The position numbers were made by a program, and so were the translations under genes. Below are positions 42,960-51,320 of a stretch of DNA of 64,000 nt, one piece after another. Source of the stretch: Clostridia bacterium (lineage in GTDB: Bacteria; Bacillota; Clostridia; Oscillospirales; CAG-272); NCBI GenBank assembly GCA_017456145.1, contig JAFTJZ010000015.1, forward strand, positions 1 through 64,000, written 5' to 3'. The notes beneath the pieces were generated by a model. The model was given only the letters and a program-made list of their open reading frames with translations, did not search any database and was not told the DNA's origin. Every line of letters begins with the position of its first letter. Position 1 is the first letter of the stretch.

Positions 42960-43946
42960 TCATTCTATATTGGTAAAAACGGTCTCAATCCGTCTCGGAC
43001 TGCTTTGCGGAGAGTAGACCCATCGATCCATATGCTCACAGCCTTCGGGAATATAATATTTCAAATCAAGGCACCGCCGTACATCCGGATAGGTATCGAT
43101 CAACACCAGCTTGATCTTCATACGCTCGGGACAAATGCTTTTGATAAAAACAGCGGCACTTTGTCCTATGTATTGGTGTGCAACAGCACGCAGCTCATCC
43201 CGCAGCTCAGTCAACCCGGCAAGGTTAGGTGCAAGCTCGACAAAAACACCATATGGCTCGACACTTCGTATCACGCCTGTAACGGTTTGCCCTGCCGTAA
43301 AGTCTGCTGCATTTTCCTCCCACGTACCCAACAGCTCGCGCATGGAAACGTAAACCCGCTCTCGCTCACGATCCAAAGTCTTGACCACCGTGCGAATCAA
43401 CATCCCTGCGTACAAACGATCCGATGGATGCCGAATACGTGAAACCGAAATACAATCCACGGACAAGAGTGATACCACGCCACAGCCAATGTCGACAAAC
43501 GCCCCAAAGCTCTCCAGATGCGTCACACGGGCGGGAATGATATCTCCGGGAAGTAAGGAACTGATATAGTCACGATAACATTCACGCTGTGCCAGTCGCC
43601 GTGACAGCAGCAGCTGTGGCTCTCCCGCAGGCGCATCCTGCATAACACCGATCACCCGAAAGCAGATGGGCTTACCCACACGGGAAATGATCGCGATATC
43701 CTTGATCGCCTCCCCGTCGGGCTGAAATGCCACCTCCTCCCGCGGGATAAAGCCTTGAAAGGCACCGACAGATACGTGTAAATTCAATCCATGATCGCAA
43801 AGCGTTGCGACCCCTTCCAATATAGCCCCTTCAGCCATTGCGCGTTCCAGCGCGGCAAATGAGGCGGTAGCCTCACGGTTGGCAGCCGTTCCGATACGGC
43901 ACCCCTCAGGGAGATAATGATTTTTGTTGTACTCAATCGTTTGCAT
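42960..43946 (-). CDS. S1 RNA-binding domain protein
   Basis: A 328-residue protein with three S1-like OB-fold repeats. The first covers about 40-125 (AILEGVATLCDHGLNLHVSV and GAFQGFIPREEV). The second covers about 130-205 (IIPARVTHLESFGAFVDIGC). The third covers about 215-290 (TVTGVIRSVEPYGVFVELAP). The pattern is close to ribosomal protein S1 but shorter, and the first repeat is divergent. It probably binds mRNA or ribosomes; it could stand in for S1. AAAGGAAG precedes the start at 43946; a longer frame to 44066 lacks support. Confidence 0.87.
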   Translation of the reverse strand: MQTIEYNKNHYLPEGCRIGTAANREATASFAALERAMAEGAILEGVATLCDHGLNLHVSVGAFQGFIPREEVAFQPDGEAIKDIAIISRVGKPICFRVIGVMQDAPAGEPQLLLSRRLAQRECYRDYISSLLPGDIIPARVTHLESFGAFVDIGCGVVSLLSVDCISVSRIRHPSDRLYAGMLIRTVVKTLDRERERVYVSMRELLGTWEENAADFTAGQTVTGVIRSVEPYGVFVELAPNLAGLTELRDELRAVAHQYIGQSAAVFIKSICPERMKIKLVLIDTYPDVRRCLDLKYYIPEGCEHMDRWVYSPQSSPRRIETVFTNIE

Positions 43947-44039
43947 AGCTTTTCTTCCTTTCCTTGTTTTGCACAGAACCCTTGATTTTGCTTTTGTTAC
44001 GCTCCAATATATGAAGGAACGGAAAGAATTATGCAAACA

Positions 44040-44079
44040 GAAAAGAGAAAACCGCCCCATTCGCATCGAACGGGGCGGT
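44040..44079 (-). terminator. Terminator of the MBOAT gene
   Basis: ACCGCCCC (44051-44058) pairs with GGGGCGGT (44072-44079), extended inside by TTCG/CGAA. The minus strand continues TTTCTCTTTTC. Confidence 0.8.
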
Positions 44080-44087
44080 CATTGCAA

Positions 44088-45494
44088 TTAAAAGCGGAAG
44101 TAAATAAAGGGGTTGTAATCCGAACCTGTCAGGCACAAAATGGAGAATCCGAGCAGGACCACCATGCCGACACCGCGGAGCAGAGCGACGGCGGTATCAC
44201 CACCGCGCATTGCCTCAATCTTTTTGCGGAGAGCGGGAACGATCGGCATGCTCAATATGATACCGAGCACAAGAATCGCAAAGGTATATGTACCGGGATA
44301 GGTATCACCGTCCAGCTGGGCTACGGCGTTGAGCCAGCCCCACTTATGAAAACTGAACATGGTCTTGACGTAATCCCACGCATACTGAAGGCTCTCGGCG
44401 CGGAACAGCACCCAACCGATAATAAACACCAAAATCGTGTAGATGTGACCGAAAACGCGCGGAATCTTCTCCAGAATTTTTTTCAAGCCCAGACGCTCAA
44501 CGATCTGGAAAAATCCGTGGTACAGACCCCAGACCAAGAAGTTCCAAGCAGCACCGTGCCAAAAACCGGTACAGGCAAAAACGATGATCAGATTGATATA
44601 AGTACGGATCTTACCCTTGCGGTTACCACCCAGCGGAATATACAGATAATCCTTGAACCAAGTGGACAGCGACATATGCCAACGACGCCAGAATTCCTGT
44701 ACCGTACGGGATATGTACGGATAATTGAAGTTCTCAAGGAAATTAAAGCCCATCATGTGACCCATACCGATTGCCATATCGGAATAACCGGAGAAGTCGA
44801 AATAGATCTGCAGCGTGTAGGCGATGGCACCAAGCCACGCGGTCGCTGCGGACATTCCGCTTGCAGGGAAAGCAAAGATGGTATCTGCCAGCAGTGCCAC
44901 CGTGTTGGAGATGACGACCTTCTTGGCAAGACCGACGGTAAAGCGGCAAACACCGCGATAGACGGAATCGACCGTATAGGTACGATATCCGATCTCTCTC
45001 TCCACGTCAATATAACGGACGATAGGACCTGCGATCAGCTGCGGGAAGAGCGACAGATACAGTGCCAGATTGAAGATATTGCGCTGCGTCTTGACGTTCC
45101 CCCAGTACACGTCGATGGTGTACGACATGATCTGGAAGGTGAAGAAGGAAATACCGATCGGGAGCACAATGCTCGGGAAGGCGTTGTTGGTAAAGAAATT
45201 GATGTACTTAAAGAAGAACAGCAGACCAAGGTTGAAGATCACGGAAATGATGACGACCGCCAACCTTTGCTTACGCTTTTCAAACAGCTCCAGCAAAAGA
45301 CCGAAGACATAGTTGGCTGCGATGGATATGATCATTAAGCCAACGTAAATTCTCTCACCCCACGCATAGAAGATCATGGACGCGATCAACAGCTCGATAT
45401 TCTTGAGCATGACATACTTTTTGGGAATCAAGTAGTATATGATCAGAACAATGGGCAAGAAAATAAATAAAAACAAAGTTGAACTGAATACCAT
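44088..45494 (-). CDS. MBOAT family O-acyltransferase (AlgI-like)
   Basis: A 468-residue polytopic membrane protein of the AlgI/PatA/DltB class, which moves acyl groups across the membrane for O-acetylation of surface polymers. The signatures are the opening MVFSSTLFLFIFLPIVLIIY, then QIYFDFSGYSDMAIGMGHMM and RRWHMSLSTWFKDYLYIPLG. The catalytic His is in CTGFWHGAAWNFLVWG. It lies 65 bases downstream of an AlgJ/DHHW-type gene, its expected partner, and probably shares its transcript since only a weak GAAG-type site precedes the start. Confidence 0.94.
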   Translation of the reverse strand: MVFSSTLFLFIFLPIVLIIYYLIPKKYVMLKNIELLIASMIFYAWGERIYVGLMIISIAANYVFGLLLELFEKRKQRLAVVIISVIFNLGLLFFFKYINFFTNNAFPSIVLPIGISFFTFQIMSYTIDVYWGNVKTQRNIFNLALYLSLFPQLIAGPIVRYIDVEREIGYRTYTVDSVYRGVCRFTVGLAKKVVISNTVALLADTIFAFPASGMSAATAWLGAIAYTLQIYFDFSGYSDMAIGMGHMMGFNFLENFNYPYISRTVQEFWRRWHMSLSTWFKDYLYIPLGGNRKGKIRTYINLIIVFACTGFWHGAAWNFLVWGLYHGFFQIVERLGLKKILEKIPRVFGHIYTILVFIIGWVLFRAESLQYAWDYVKTMFSFHKWGWLNAVAQLDGDTYPGTYTFAILVLGIILSMPIVPALRKKIEAMRGGDTAVALLRGVGMVVLLGFSILCLTGSDYNPFIYFRF

Positions 45495-45559
45495 AGAATT
45501 ACTTCAAGAAACGCCAATGATGCATTTCTTGCCTTTCTATCAAGTTTAATACAAGGCGA

Positions 45560-47017
45560 TTATTCGGTGGCTTTGAGAAATTCGTACAGGGAGTCGTAGA
45601 CAGCGTTACTGCCGATCGCGGAATTGTTACTGCCGGATTCCCAGTCGCCATCGGTCACATGACCGCTGCGAATTTGCTGCTCAGTCTGCTCAAAGATAAC
45701 AAGGTCGACATCCTCCAGAACAGTCTCCCAAACCATAATACCCTTGGTCCAAGGATTTTGATTTCCCCAGTTTTCCGTACTACTATTGCCGTTGTAATAG
45801 ATGCGGCGAACATTGCCCACACCGTATTGTCTGAGATAATACATGATATCCGAGGTGAAAGAACCACCCTGAATAAAGATATTGATGGGGTTAGCATCCT
45901 CATTTTCAACACCGACATCCGGCTCATAATAAGCCTCGTCCATAATCTTACCCTCTACGTTACCCAAGGTACCGTAAAGGATATTGAACACGTCGACATC
46001 ACTGTTACCGTATCCAATGGGTGTGGTTGACGATTTGACTCCCACAGCATACGGCATTTTTACGTAATCACCGGAGATATCGGCATACATACGAACCAGC
46101 TCTGCGGTAGATTCAAAGGAAGCAATATGGTTCCAGTGAATTCCCGTCTTCGGGAAGGTCGCAAGCAAACCGATTTCCTTATAATATTCCGAGCTGTCAA
46201 GATAGTTGATCGAGCTCTGTGCCAGCAGCGGGCGCAGCATATCCACAGGACGAACGTAATCGGGATTTGCAATAAAGCGATTCTTGTAATGATCGGGGAT
46301 AAATGCCTCATACTGGCTTGCCTTACTGGAGGACAGAATGTACAGCATCGTGATGCCGTATCGATCTTCCAGCTCCTGCTGAATATATTCCAGCCGCTCT
46401 ACCGTTGTGACGATACCTTCTTCGGTTACCTCGTTGTACGGATAAGAATATCCGTAATATTCATCAATATAGCTACTCTCAAACAAATATCCGGATTTTC
46501 CGATGTATACTTTGTCCGAGCCCTTGAAACCCTTGGGCTCGACGGGAACCTCTTCCATCTGCTTGAGATTGATCTCTGCGTAGATGTTGTTCGGGTCGGT
46601 ATAAATCGCCATAGGGTCTACCTCTTCTCCCGTATCGGGATCGACCACGGGGGGCTGATCGGTGTCGATAGGTGTATCGGACGTATAGGCACTTCCCACA
46701 CTTGTCAGCAGATTCATGACCGCAATGGCGGGCTTGGACATCTCAAGATTATAAAGAGAATCTCTGAACGTTGCAACGACCGAGGAGCGCAGCGGATAAT
46801 GGTGTGAAAACCATGCCTCAAACGCACTGTGAAAGCTGCCGTCAAAATAAGTTTCCGCCGACAGCGGAACCAGCTCCGCCGCAGCCTCACTCTCCACCGC
46901 GGTCTCATCAGGACCGTCCAAAGCCATCAGTGTCAGCGGAAAACACAGAATAGCAAAAAAGAGCAAAATAATTGTTGTCTGGATCACATAAGTAACTGTA
47001 GTTGCTTTTTTCTCCAT
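45560..47017 (-). CDS. AlgJ/AlgX-like SGNH (DHHW-type) acetyltransferase, copy 1
   Basis: A 485-residue protein with an N-terminal signal anchor (about 8-32, YVIQTTIILLFFAILCFPLT) and an extracytoplasmic domain. Family features are YIGKSGYLFESSYIDEYYG (about 172-190), LYILSSSKASQYEAF, FPKTGIHWN near residue 294 and GGSFTSDI near 383. In AlgX/AlgJ the active site uses D-x-H and a Ser. Here the Asp position is Gly (TGIHW) while the His and the GGSF serine remain. It should accept acetyl groups from the MBOAT protein and transfer them to a glycan. It has its own promoter and is about 65% similar in layout to copy 2. Confidence 0.85.
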   Translation of the reverse strand: MEKKATTVTYVIQTTIILLFFAILCFPLTLMALDGPDETAVESEAAAELVPLSAETYFDGSFHSAFEAWFSHHYPLRSSVVATFRDSLYNLEMSKPAIAVMNLLTSVGSAYTSDTPIDTDQPPVVDPDTGEEVDPMAIYTDPNNIYAEINLKQMEEVPVEPKGFKGSDKVYIGKSGYLFESSYIDEYYGYSYPYNEVTEEGIVTTVERLEYIQQELEDRYGITMLYILSSSKASQYEAFIPDHYKNRFIANPDYVRPVDMLRPLLAQSSINYLDSSEYYKEIGLLATFPKTGIHWNHIASFESTAELVRMYADISGDYVKMPYAVGVKSSTTPIGYGNSDVDVFNILYGTLGNVEGKIMDEAYYEPDVGVENEDANPINIFIQGGSFTSDIMYYLRQYGVGNVRRIYYNGNSSTENWGNQNPWTKGIMVWETVLEDVDLVIFEQTEQQIRSGHVTDGDWESGSNNSAIGSNAVYDSLYEFLKATE

Positions 47018-47098
47018 AAAAACCTCCGGTTTGGCTTTTTGAATCTTGTCATATGATCAACCCTGCAAATCAAGATTGAAATACAAAAATTCATTCGT

Positions 47099-47127
47099 AT
47101 TATACCATACTTTTACATAAAAATCAA
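47099..47127 (-). promoter_or_regulatory. Sigma-A promoter for AlgJ-like copy 1 and MBOAT
   Basis: TTGATT at 47127-47122, 17-base spacer, TATAAT at 47104-47099 on the minus strand. Confidence 0.75.
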
Positions 47128-47258
47128 GACACGACTTTTTTTTCTCCATTATGCTGCAAAACGGTCTTTCATTTTTGTTCAAGTTGCTACATCCCCCTGT
47201 TATAACCTATATTTTGCTAACAAAAGCCAATCAAAACAGCGCCGATTGAGAGCAAATG

Positions 47259-48725
47259 TTATTCGGTGGCTTTCAAAAATTCATACAGAGAATCATACAC
47301 GGCGTTACTTCCGATGCTGCCGTCGGTACTGCCCGCCAGCCAATCTCCGTCCGTCACGTGACCGTCACGTACCTGCGCCTCTGTTTGCTCAAAGATGATC
47401 ATATCGAGATCTTCAAGAATATCCTCCCAGACCATGATTCCCTTCGTCCACGGGCTCGAATTTCCCCAGTGATCAATGTTGCGATCTCCATTATAATATA
47501 TACGACGTACGTTTGCCACTTGGTACTGCGTCAGATAATGCACGATATCCGCCGTGAAGGAGCCGCCCTGAATAAATACATTGATCTTGGAAGCATCCTC
47601 ATTGTCAACGGCGACGTCGGGCTCATAATACGCATCATCCATAATCTTACCCTCCACATTGCCAAGGGCACCGTAAAGGATATTATAAACGTCAACATCG
47701 CTGTTGCCGTAGCTGATCGGCGTGGTGGAAGAGATAACTCCCACGGCATCCAGCAACTTTACGTCATTCCCCGAGATGTCTGCATACATACGGAGCAGCT
47801 CTGCGGTGGATTCAAAGGATGCAATATGATTCCAGTGGATTCCCGTTTTCGGGAAGGTCACAAGCAGACCGATCTCCTTGTAATATTCCGAGCTGTCCAG
47901 ATAGTTGAGTGAGCTCTCTGCCAGCAACGGACGCATCATATCCACGGGACGAACATAGTCAGGGGCGGCAATATAACGATTTTTATAATGATCGGGGATA
48001 AAATCCGCATACTGGCTCGCCTTACTGGAGGACAATATATAGAGCATGGTTATGTCGTATCGGACAGCGAGCTCCTCCTGAATGTATTCCAGACGGGCAA
48101 CCGTCTCGGCGATTCCCTCCTCCGTCATGCCCTGATAAAAGGAGGTATAACCGTAATATTCATCAATATAGCCACTCTCAAACAAATAACCCGATTTACC
48201 GATGTACACACGGTCAGAGCCCTTAAATCCCTTAGGCTCGACGGGTATCTCCGCCATCTGCTTGAGGTTGATCTCGGAATAAATATTGTCGGGGTCGGTA
48301 TAGATCGCCATCGGATCTATCACAGTTCCCGTATCGGGATCGATCTGTTGCTCCGGGTCATCCGAAATTCCCTCGTCGGGCGTGTTTGGCGCGTAGGTAT
48401 TGCCTACCCCTGTGAGGATGTTCATGACCGCAATGGCAGGCTTGGACATTTCAAAGTTATAAAGCGTATCTCTGAACGTCGACACGATCGAAGATCGCAA
48501 CGGATAATGATGGGAAAACCACGCCTCAAACGCACTGTGGAAAGTACCGTCAAAATAGGTTTCTGTCGATAACGGAACCAATTCCGTCGCCGCCTCACTC
48601 TCCACCTCGGTCTCGTCGGGGCCATCCAGCGCCATCAGCGTCAGCGGGAAACACAAAATGGCAAAAAAGATTAAAATGATGACCAATTGAATCACATAAG
48701 TAACCGTCGATGCTTTCTTTTCCAT
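47259..48725 (-). CDS. AlgJ/AlgX-like SGNH (DHHW-type) acetyltransferase, copy 2
   Basis: A 488-residue paralogue of the neighbouring gene, aligned along the whole length: same signal anchor (VTYVIQLVIILIFFAILCFP), same YIGKSGYLFESGYIDEYYG, same FPKTGIHWN and GGSFTADI. It also has Gly in place of the expected active-site Asp. The main differences are in the linker (about 115-145). CGGAGG lies before the start at 48725; a frame to 48791 begins upstream of it. It has its own promoter, so it is not simply in the MBOAT transcript. The pair arose by tandem duplication. Confidence 0.85.
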   Translation of the reverse strand: MEKKASTVTYVIQLVIILIFFAILCFPLTLMALDGPDETEVESEAATELVPLSTETYFDGTFHSAFEAWFSHHYPLRSSIVSTFRDTLYNFEMSKPAIAVMNILTGVGNTYAPNTPDEGISDDPEQQIDPDTGTVIDPMAIYTDPDNIYSEINLKQMAEIPVEPKGFKGSDRVYIGKSGYLFESGYIDEYYGYTSFYQGMTEEGIAETVARLEYIQEELAVRYDITMLYILSSSKASQYADFIPDHYKNRYIAAPDYVRPVDMMRPLLAESSLNYLDSSEYYKEIGLLVTFPKTGIHWNHIASFESTAELLRMYADISGNDVKLLDAVGVISSTTPISYGNSDVDVYNILYGALGNVEGKIMDDAYYEPDVAVDNEDASKINVFIQGGSFTADIVHYLTQYQVANVRRIYYNGDRNIDHWGNSSPWTKGIMVWEDILEDLDMIIFEQTEAQVRDGHVTDGDWLAGSTDGSIGSNAVYDSLYEFLKATE

Positions 48726-48823
48726 AAAAAACCTCCGTTTTGGTTTCTCTGATTCTTGTAAAACTGTCAAGCGCAATTCGCACCGAGACAAAAAATCGAT
48801 CGTATATCCAATATATTTTCCAT

Positions 48824-48853
48824 ATTATAACACAAATCGATCAAATCCGTCAA
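48824..48853 (-). promoter_or_regulatory. Sigma-A promoter for AlgJ-like copy 2
   Basis: TTGACG at 48853-48848, 18-base spacer, TATAAT at 48829-48824 on the minus strand. Confidence 0.7.
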
Positions 48854-48956
48854 GCCATCAAAATGTTTTCTACGTTTTGCCCAAAATATCTCTCTCGTTT
48901 TTGTGCATCATGCCGACATCATATTTCCCAAAAGTACGTAAATTTCAATACTGCGC

Positions 48957-48993
48957 AAAAAAGCAAGATGCCACAACTTGTGCAGCATCTTGC
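48957..48993 (-). terminator. Terminator of class A secreted gene 1
   Basis: GCAAGATGC (48963-48971) pairs with GCATCTTGC (48985-48993); a T run follows on the minus strand. The same element is found after class A gene 2. Confidence 0.85.
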
Positions 48994-49029
48994 CAATAAT
49001 GATTGATGATTGATCAGAAATACTGAATA

Positions 49030-51093
49030 TCAGTCTTCCTTCTTGCGTGCAGCCATGGTGACCCATGCAGCTGCCAGCAGCATCATAGCGCCGGCGCCAA
49101 TGGTGATAGAGGAGGCACAGCCGCTCTCTTCGGAACCACCCTCAGTGCCTTCGCCCTCGGTGCCTTCACCTTCGGTACCCTCGCCTTCGGTGCCCTCGCC
49201 CTCGGTGCCTTCGCCTTCAGTACCCTCAGGAGGAGTCTGCTGCTGTTGTTGCTGTTTCTCTTCCTCAGCCTTCACCAGTGCATCATAAGCCTCGCGAGCA
49301 GCCTTGATGGCATCCTTGTTGGTAACAAGAGCCTTCTGGTCTGCGGTCAGATCCTTGTAAGCATCCTCAGCCTTGGTGATCACGCTGTCGCTGTCCAGAG
49401 TAACCTCACCGATATCATCGATCAACGCGATAACCTTATCAGCAACTTTCTGATCCTCTTCCGCCTTGATTCTTGCGCGCTCGATACCGGAGTTGTCAAG
49501 ACGCATATTGTCAAGTTTCAAGGTAATGCCGGTGTCGGCAGTCTCATTGACCATAAAGAAACGAATGTAGTTCACAGCAGAAATATTAAAATCACCCAGA
49601 TTTTTATTGCCGGGGTTGGAAGCCGCAGTTTCCAAAGGAAGAACGATGTGGTTCCAACCGGTCACGATCTCACCACCGATGTTACTGCTCTTGATGGCAG
49701 CAAGATTCCAGGAGATCTCACTCTGGTCGCACTCGCCCGAAGACGTCAGCTCAAGTCCGGAGTTCATACCACCCTGTGCAAACATATCAAAAATTGCAGG
49801 ATCAGAAACGTACAGATCAAAGGTCAAAGTATCCATTCCCGTACCGTCAACAGGAGCATCCAGAACGATCGCAGAGACCTTACCTCCGCCTACGTTGAAT
49901 ACGTTACAAGCGGAGCCTGCCTTCTTGTCTTCCGTGTCAAGGGTCATACCGCCGACAGCCTTGTTAAAGCCGAACAGTGCAACGCTACCCTCGCCTGCTG
50001 CAGCCTCAATCGCATCCAGATCCTCTGCAGCCATGGGAGTGTACTCAACGGTCAGTGTCGTATTAACACCGTTATAAATTGCACCGCCCCAGCCATTGCC
50101 TGCACCGGTTTCGGGGTGCGTAGGATAAGCGTCTGCGATACGGATGTAAATGTCCGGATTTTTAGAGAGATCCACGTATTCGGTCAAATCAAATTCCTGC
50201 TCAGCGGCACTGACACCCTGAGATTCCTTCTCACCGTCAATCCACTCGTAAGAATAAATGGTTGTCCAGTTGGTATCGTCCTGAGAAACTTGAAGCAAGA
50301 GCTGAGCGCCAAGCTTTGCCTTCCAGGTAATCTTGTTAACATTGTAGCGGTTTGTTACAGTATACTTATAAACCGTTTCAAAGGTACCATCCGAGAAACG
50401 TCTGTCAGAGGTTTTACCTGCGTTAGTTCTCACAAGGTAAGGAGTCTCGTTTTCATTGAAAACGATAAACTGATGAACCTCAACACCGTCAACAACAGGA
50501 GCAGGCTCGGGAATGTATTTCTCGAAACGAACGTTGTCAAGTGCCACGATGAGCTCGTTTGCCAGCGTGAATGCAGCATTGCTGAAAAGTCTCATAAAGT
50601 TGAAACGAGTAAAGTCACAGCCGGTTGCACCTTCGATGCTAATGGTGATCGTGTTCCAACCGTCAACCAATGCCTTCTCCTCGGTGAGAGAGCTCAGCGT
50701 AACAATGGTCTGTAATTCTTCCTTGTCATAGGTACCCGCAGAGGTCAACTCAATGCAGAAAGGAAGATCCTTGATGGCCTCGGCACTGCTGACGTACAGA
50801 TCGAATGCATAACGGTTCATGCCCGTAGCATCGACAGGAGTGTCCAGAGCAAGCTGGATCATTACACCTGCGTGTGCAACGTCACCGGCTGCAAAGGAAT
50901 ACTTGTGAGAGCCCGCGCCCTCCATCTTCAACTCGGTGTCCGCGGCACCGCCAATAAAGTACAGACCCTCATCGCAGTTGTTTACTACGACAGAGTCAAC
51001 GACGCCGTACTCAGCAGTTTCTTCCGCGGAAACAAACACCACAGAAGTAATCAGCATACAAAGAGTCAGCGCAATCGCAAGAAACTTTTTCAT
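49030..51093 (-). CDS. Class A secreted modular surface protein 1
   Basis: A 687-residue exported protein of no named family. The signal peptide is MKKFLAIALTLCMLITSVVF (1-20), with cleavage probably after VSA. Module 1 (about 30-195) is a beta-sandwich resembling carbohydrate-binding modules, with GWNTITISIE and LDNVRFE. Module 2 (about 205-345) looks like a discoidin/F5-8 fold (AQLLLQVSQDDTNWTTIYSY). Module 3 (about 360-535) repeats the type of module 1. Then comes a helical domain (VITKAEDAYKDLTADQKALV, FIVAR-like), a Gln run, five or so EGTEG repeats and a C-terminal anchor with SGCASS, a membrane helix and ARKKED. There is no LPxTG. Carbohydrate binding is inferred from the folds only. 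Confidence 0.8.
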   Translation of the reverse strand: MKKFLAIALTLCMLITSVVFVSAEETAEYGVVDSVVVNNCDEGLYFIGGAADTELKMEGAGSHKYSFAAGDVAHAGVMIQLALDTPVDATGMNRYAFDLYVSSAEAIKDLPFCIELTSAGTYDKEELQTIVTLSSLTEEKALVDGWNTITISIEGATGCDFTRFNFMRLFSNAAFTLANELIVALDNVRFEKYIPEPAPVVDGVEVHQFIVFNENETPYLVRTNAGKTSDRRFSDGTFETVYKYTVTNRYNVNKITWKAKLGAQLLLQVSQDDTNWTTIYSYEWIDGEKESQGVSAAEQEFDLTEYVDLSKNPDIYIRIADAYPTHPETGAGNGWGGAIYNGVNTTLTVEYTPMAAEDLDAIEAAAGEGSVALFGFNKAVGGMTLDTEDKKAGSACNVFNVGGGKVSAIVLDAPVDGTGMDTLTFDLYVSDPAIFDMFAQGGMNSGLELTSSGECDQSEISWNLAAIKSSNIGGEIVTGWNHIVLPLETAASNPGNKNLGDFNISAVNYIRFFMVNETADTGITLKLDNMRLDNSGIERARIKAEEDQKVADKVIALIDDIGEVTLDSDSVITKAEDAYKDLTADQKALVTNKDAIKAAREAYDALVKAEEEKQQQQQQTPPEGTEGEGTEGEGTEGEGTEGEGTEGEGTEGGSEESGCASSITIGAGAMMLLAAAWVTMAARKKED
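49135..49230 (-). repeat. 15-bp tandem repeat coding EGTEG units
   Basis: About six units of a 15-bp sequence (CTCGGTGCCTTCGCC on the plus strand, with third-base changes) encode the EGTEG stalk of class A gene 1. A matching array lies at 51428-51518 in gene 2. Such arrays can change length by slippage. Confidence 0.8.
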
Positions 51094-51165
51094 ATGTTTT
51101 CCTCCATATGTAATAAAATATTTTTCGACAGGTAAGCAAGGCTGCCAATACTGTCGGTTATTTAT

Positions 51166-51194
51166 AGTATATCATATTTATGTTATATTGTCAA
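51166..51194 (-). promoter_or_regulatory. Sigma-A promoter of class A gene 1
   Basis: TTGACA at 51194-51189, 17-base spacer, TATACT at 51171-51166 on the minus strand; nearly the same as that of class A gene 2. Confidence 0.75.
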
Positions 51195-51248
51195 TCCTCT
51201 TTACAAATTTTCTTCATATATTCGACATAATTTATTAAAACTTCATTA

Positions 51249-51285
51249 AAAAAAGCAAGATGCCACAACTTGTGCAGCATCTTGC
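51249..51285 (-). terminator. Terminator of class A secreted gene 2
   Basis: GCAAGATGC (51255-51263) pairs with GCATCTTGC (51277-51285), with T residues after it on the minus strand. It is essentially the same sequence as that at 48957-48993. Confidence 0.85.
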
Positions 51286-51320
51286 CAATAATGATTGATG
51301 ATTGATCAGAAATACTGAAA

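Noticed and set aside
49135..49230. CRISPR-like short repeats
   Set aside because: The units are contiguous 15-bp coding repeats without spacers, and they are in frame with a protein stalk.
49246..50715. 489-codon plus-strand frame opposite class A gene 1
   Set aside because: Same reasons; the first part simply reflects the Gln/EGTEG-coding repeats of the opposite strand.
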